Assembly (NCBI GenBank): GCA_024654485.1
Contig: JANLHO010000039.1
Span: forward strand, 1-22,874
Direction of reading: 5' to 3'
Length of the DNA: 22,874 nucleotides
From: Patescibacteria group bacterium
Lineage (GTDB): Bacteria; Patescibacteriota; Minisyncoccia; Phycocordibacterales; UBA2100
Shown here: positions 21,487 to 22,874 of the stretch, piece by piece
Layout of the letters: each line of letters begins with the position of its first letter
Position numbering within the stretch: position 1 is the first letter of the stretch
Notes under the pieces: generated by a model
The model's input: the letters and a program-made list of their open reading frames with translations, nothing else
The model's database searches: none
Told to the model about the DNA's origin: nothing
Position numbers and translations under genes: made by a program

Positions 21487-22874
21487 CTACAGCTCCCGCG
21501 CCCTGTACTGCAGTGCTTCCAGCATATGCGCCGGGTCTATGCTGGCGCTCTCGGCGAGGTCAGCTATGGTGCGCGCGAGCTTGATAGTGCGGTGGTAGCC
21601 GCGCGGGGAGAGCTTCATGGAGCGCGCCGCGCCCTGCAGAGCGTTCTCCGCTTTTGGGGTGAGGCCCGCGAGTCCTTCTATCTCCTTCGGCCCCATGTCG
21701 GCGTTGGTGGCGACGCCTTTCGCTTTTGCAAATCGCTTGCGCTGCCACGCGCGCGCCTTCTCTATGCGGCTCCGCACCGCCCTCGTCACGTCGTCCACCT
21801 TTTTCCTGCGCATCGCCATGCTCTCCGGCGGCATCTCGCCCACATGCACCCACATGTCTATGCGGTCGGCGACGGGGCCGGATATTTTTCTGCGGTATCG
21901 CTCTATCGCCGCCGGCATGCACGTGCAATCCCGCGTGCCGTACTTCCCGCACGGGCAGGGGTTCAATGCGGCGATGAGCATGAAATTGGCGGGGAAAAGC
22001 GCGCTGCCACGCGCGCGCGAGATGGAGACGCGCGCATCTTCCAGAGGTTCGCGAAGCGCATTGACGACGTCGCGGTGGAATTCGGGAAATTCATCAAGGA
22101 AAAGTACGCCGCGATGCGCGAGCGTCACCTCGCCGGGGCGCGGCACCGTGCCGCCGCCGATGAGCGATGCGTATGAAGAGGTGTGATGAGGTGTCCTGAA
22201 GGGCGGCCTGCGCACTACGCTTCCCTGCAGAGTACCCGCGAGCGAGTGGATGGCGGTGACCTCTACCATCTCTTCCTCCGATAGAGAGGGCAAAAGCGCC
22301 GTCGCGGCGCGCGCGAGCATCGTCTTGCCAGTGCCGGGCGGGCCGTAGAGGGCTATGTTGTGTCCGCCCGCCGCAGCTATCTCAAGCCCGCGCTTCGCGC
22401 TCTCTTGCCCGCGTATGTCGCTCAAAGAAAATTCCGCCTCACCTTCCGAGATGTCGGCGGGCGGGGCTTCGTACGGCGCGATGGAGAATCCACTTTCAGC
22501 ATCAAGGTGGGCGATGACATCACCGAGCGTGCGCGCGGGGTGGAGGGCGACGCCGGAGACGAGCGACGCTTCCGGCGCGTTCTCTTCGGGGATGAAAAGC
22601 TCGGTGAATCCCGCTTCGCGCGCGGCGAGCGCGATGGAGAGCGCTCCGCGGATGGGGCGCAGGCTACCGTCCAGCGCTAGCTCGCCCGCGAAGAGCATCC
22701 CCGCTGGTTTGAACATGAGCTGCTCGGAGGCTAGCAAGAAAGCGAGCGCGAGTGGCAGGTCAAAAGCCGCGCCCTCCTTCTTGAGCTCGGCCGGAGCGAG
22801 CGAGAGCACTATCTTCTTGTTGGCGCGCTTGGGCGATTCCAGATCATAGTCGGTCTGCTCCGGGCTTGTCGGAT
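21487..22874 (-). CDS. comM: ComM/YifB-family AAA+ (Mg-chelatase-like) protein, 5' end outside window
   Basis: The frame runs open through the right edge, giving 461 visible codons; the GTG at 22809 is internal, since upstream codons (SPKRANKKIVLSLAPAELKK) match the family. The N-terminal part is the Lon-protease-like fold of ComM (EGAAFDLPLALAFLLAS, FAGELALDGSLRPIRGAL). The AAA+ core has Walker A GPPGTGKT and Walker B GVLFLDEF, the Cys cluster NPCPCGKYGTRDCTC, and the C-terminal helical domain KLSPRGYHRTIKLARTIADL. ComM in Vibrio is a hexameric helicase that promotes branch migration during natural transformation; in other bacteria its role is less clear. It ends 259 bp from the convergent small gene. 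Only about the first 45-50 residues are missing. Confidence 0.94.
   Translation of the reverse strand, partial: PTSPEQTDYDLESPKRANKKIVLSLAPAELKKEGAAFDLPLALAFLLASEQLMFKPAGMLFAGELALDGSLRPIRGALSIALAAREAGFTELFIPEENAPEASLVSGVALHPARTLGDVIAHLDAESGFSIAPYEAPPADISEGEAEFSLSDIRGQESAKRGLEIAAAGGHNIALYGPPGTGKTMLARAATALLPSLSEEEMVEVTAIHSLAGTLQGSVVRRPPFRTPHHTSSYASLIGGGTVPRPGEVTLAHRGVLFLDEFPEFHRDVVNALREPLEDARVSISRARGSALFPANFMLIAALNPCPCGKYGTRDCTCMPAAIERYRRKISGPVADRIDMWVHVGEMPPESMAMRRKKVDDVTRAVRSRIEKARAWQRKRFAKAKGVATNADMGPKEIEGLAGLTPKAENALQGAARSMKLSPRGYHRTIKLARTIADLAESASIDPAHMLEALQYRAREL

Overview
The window reads as a piece of a Candidate Phyla Radiation genome, most likely Parcubacteria (Patescibacteria), with fairly high GC. 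The clues are a minimal VirB4/PrgI/VirB6-type secretion locus with no outer-membrane core genes, several exported protein types that I know mainly from CPR genomes, few Shine-Dalgarno sequences, several start codons sitting about one helical turn below a -10 box, and very compact tail-to-tail gene packing. The taxonomic call is inference from gene content; there is no rRNA or ribosomal protein here to confirm it. No tRNA, rRNA, CRISPR array or transposase gene was seen.

Layout. 1-404 (+): the 3' end of khpB/jag (KH plus R3H RNA-binding protein). 435-14099 (all -): a twelve-gene type IV secretion/pilus-like operon. In transcription order it holds two single-span membrane proteins with outside helical domains (14099-13203, 12942-12058), a large exported protein (11941-10295), a VirB6/TrbL-like polytopic protein (10290-7654), a conserved cytoplasmic partner (7657-7112), a PrgI/VirB3-like protein (6904-6407), a TraC N-domain-like protein (6309-5638), the VirB4 ATPase (5547-3562), a small membrane protein (3551-3195), an exported Ig-like protein (3195-2128), an anchored propeller-like protein (2125-869) and a VirB2-like pilin (860-435). 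14381-15322 (+): an exported lamin-tail-domain protein, divergent from the operon. 15325-18192 (-): ksgA and a UvrD/PcrA helicase. 18439-19581 (+): a LysM-M23 cell-wall hydrolase. 19765-20808 (+): a short, archaeal-length purA. 20880-21227 (+): an orphan small gene with its own strong ribosome site and terminator. 21487-22874 (-): comM, cut by the right edge.

How the genes fit together. VirB4 supplies ATP-driven energy; PrgI and VirB6 form the membrane platform; the VirB2-like protein is the likely pilus subunit; the exported Ig-like, propeller-like and helical proteins are probably surface or scaffold parts. No relaxase, coupling protein VirD4 or VirB7/9/10 is present, so DNA or protein uptake, or a pilus, is as likely as conjugation. 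ComM, a helicase linked to natural transformation, lies nearby.

The most unusual content is non-coding. Three consecutive spacers inside the secretion operon are bounded by inverted arrays of a 7-base repeat (A[AC]CAGNG), which abut or overlap the stop codon of one gene and the start codon of the next. The largest of them holds a remnant resembling the C-terminal helix of the S23/four-helix-bundle family. Other palindromes include a 116-bp element with perfect 14-base ends, a 190-bp nested cloverleaf-like inverted repeat, and a shared 40-47 bp AT-rich palindrome at two distant sites. KsgA and PurA, two unrelated enzymes, also share a near-identical 15-residue leader whose DNA core recurs in two spacers.
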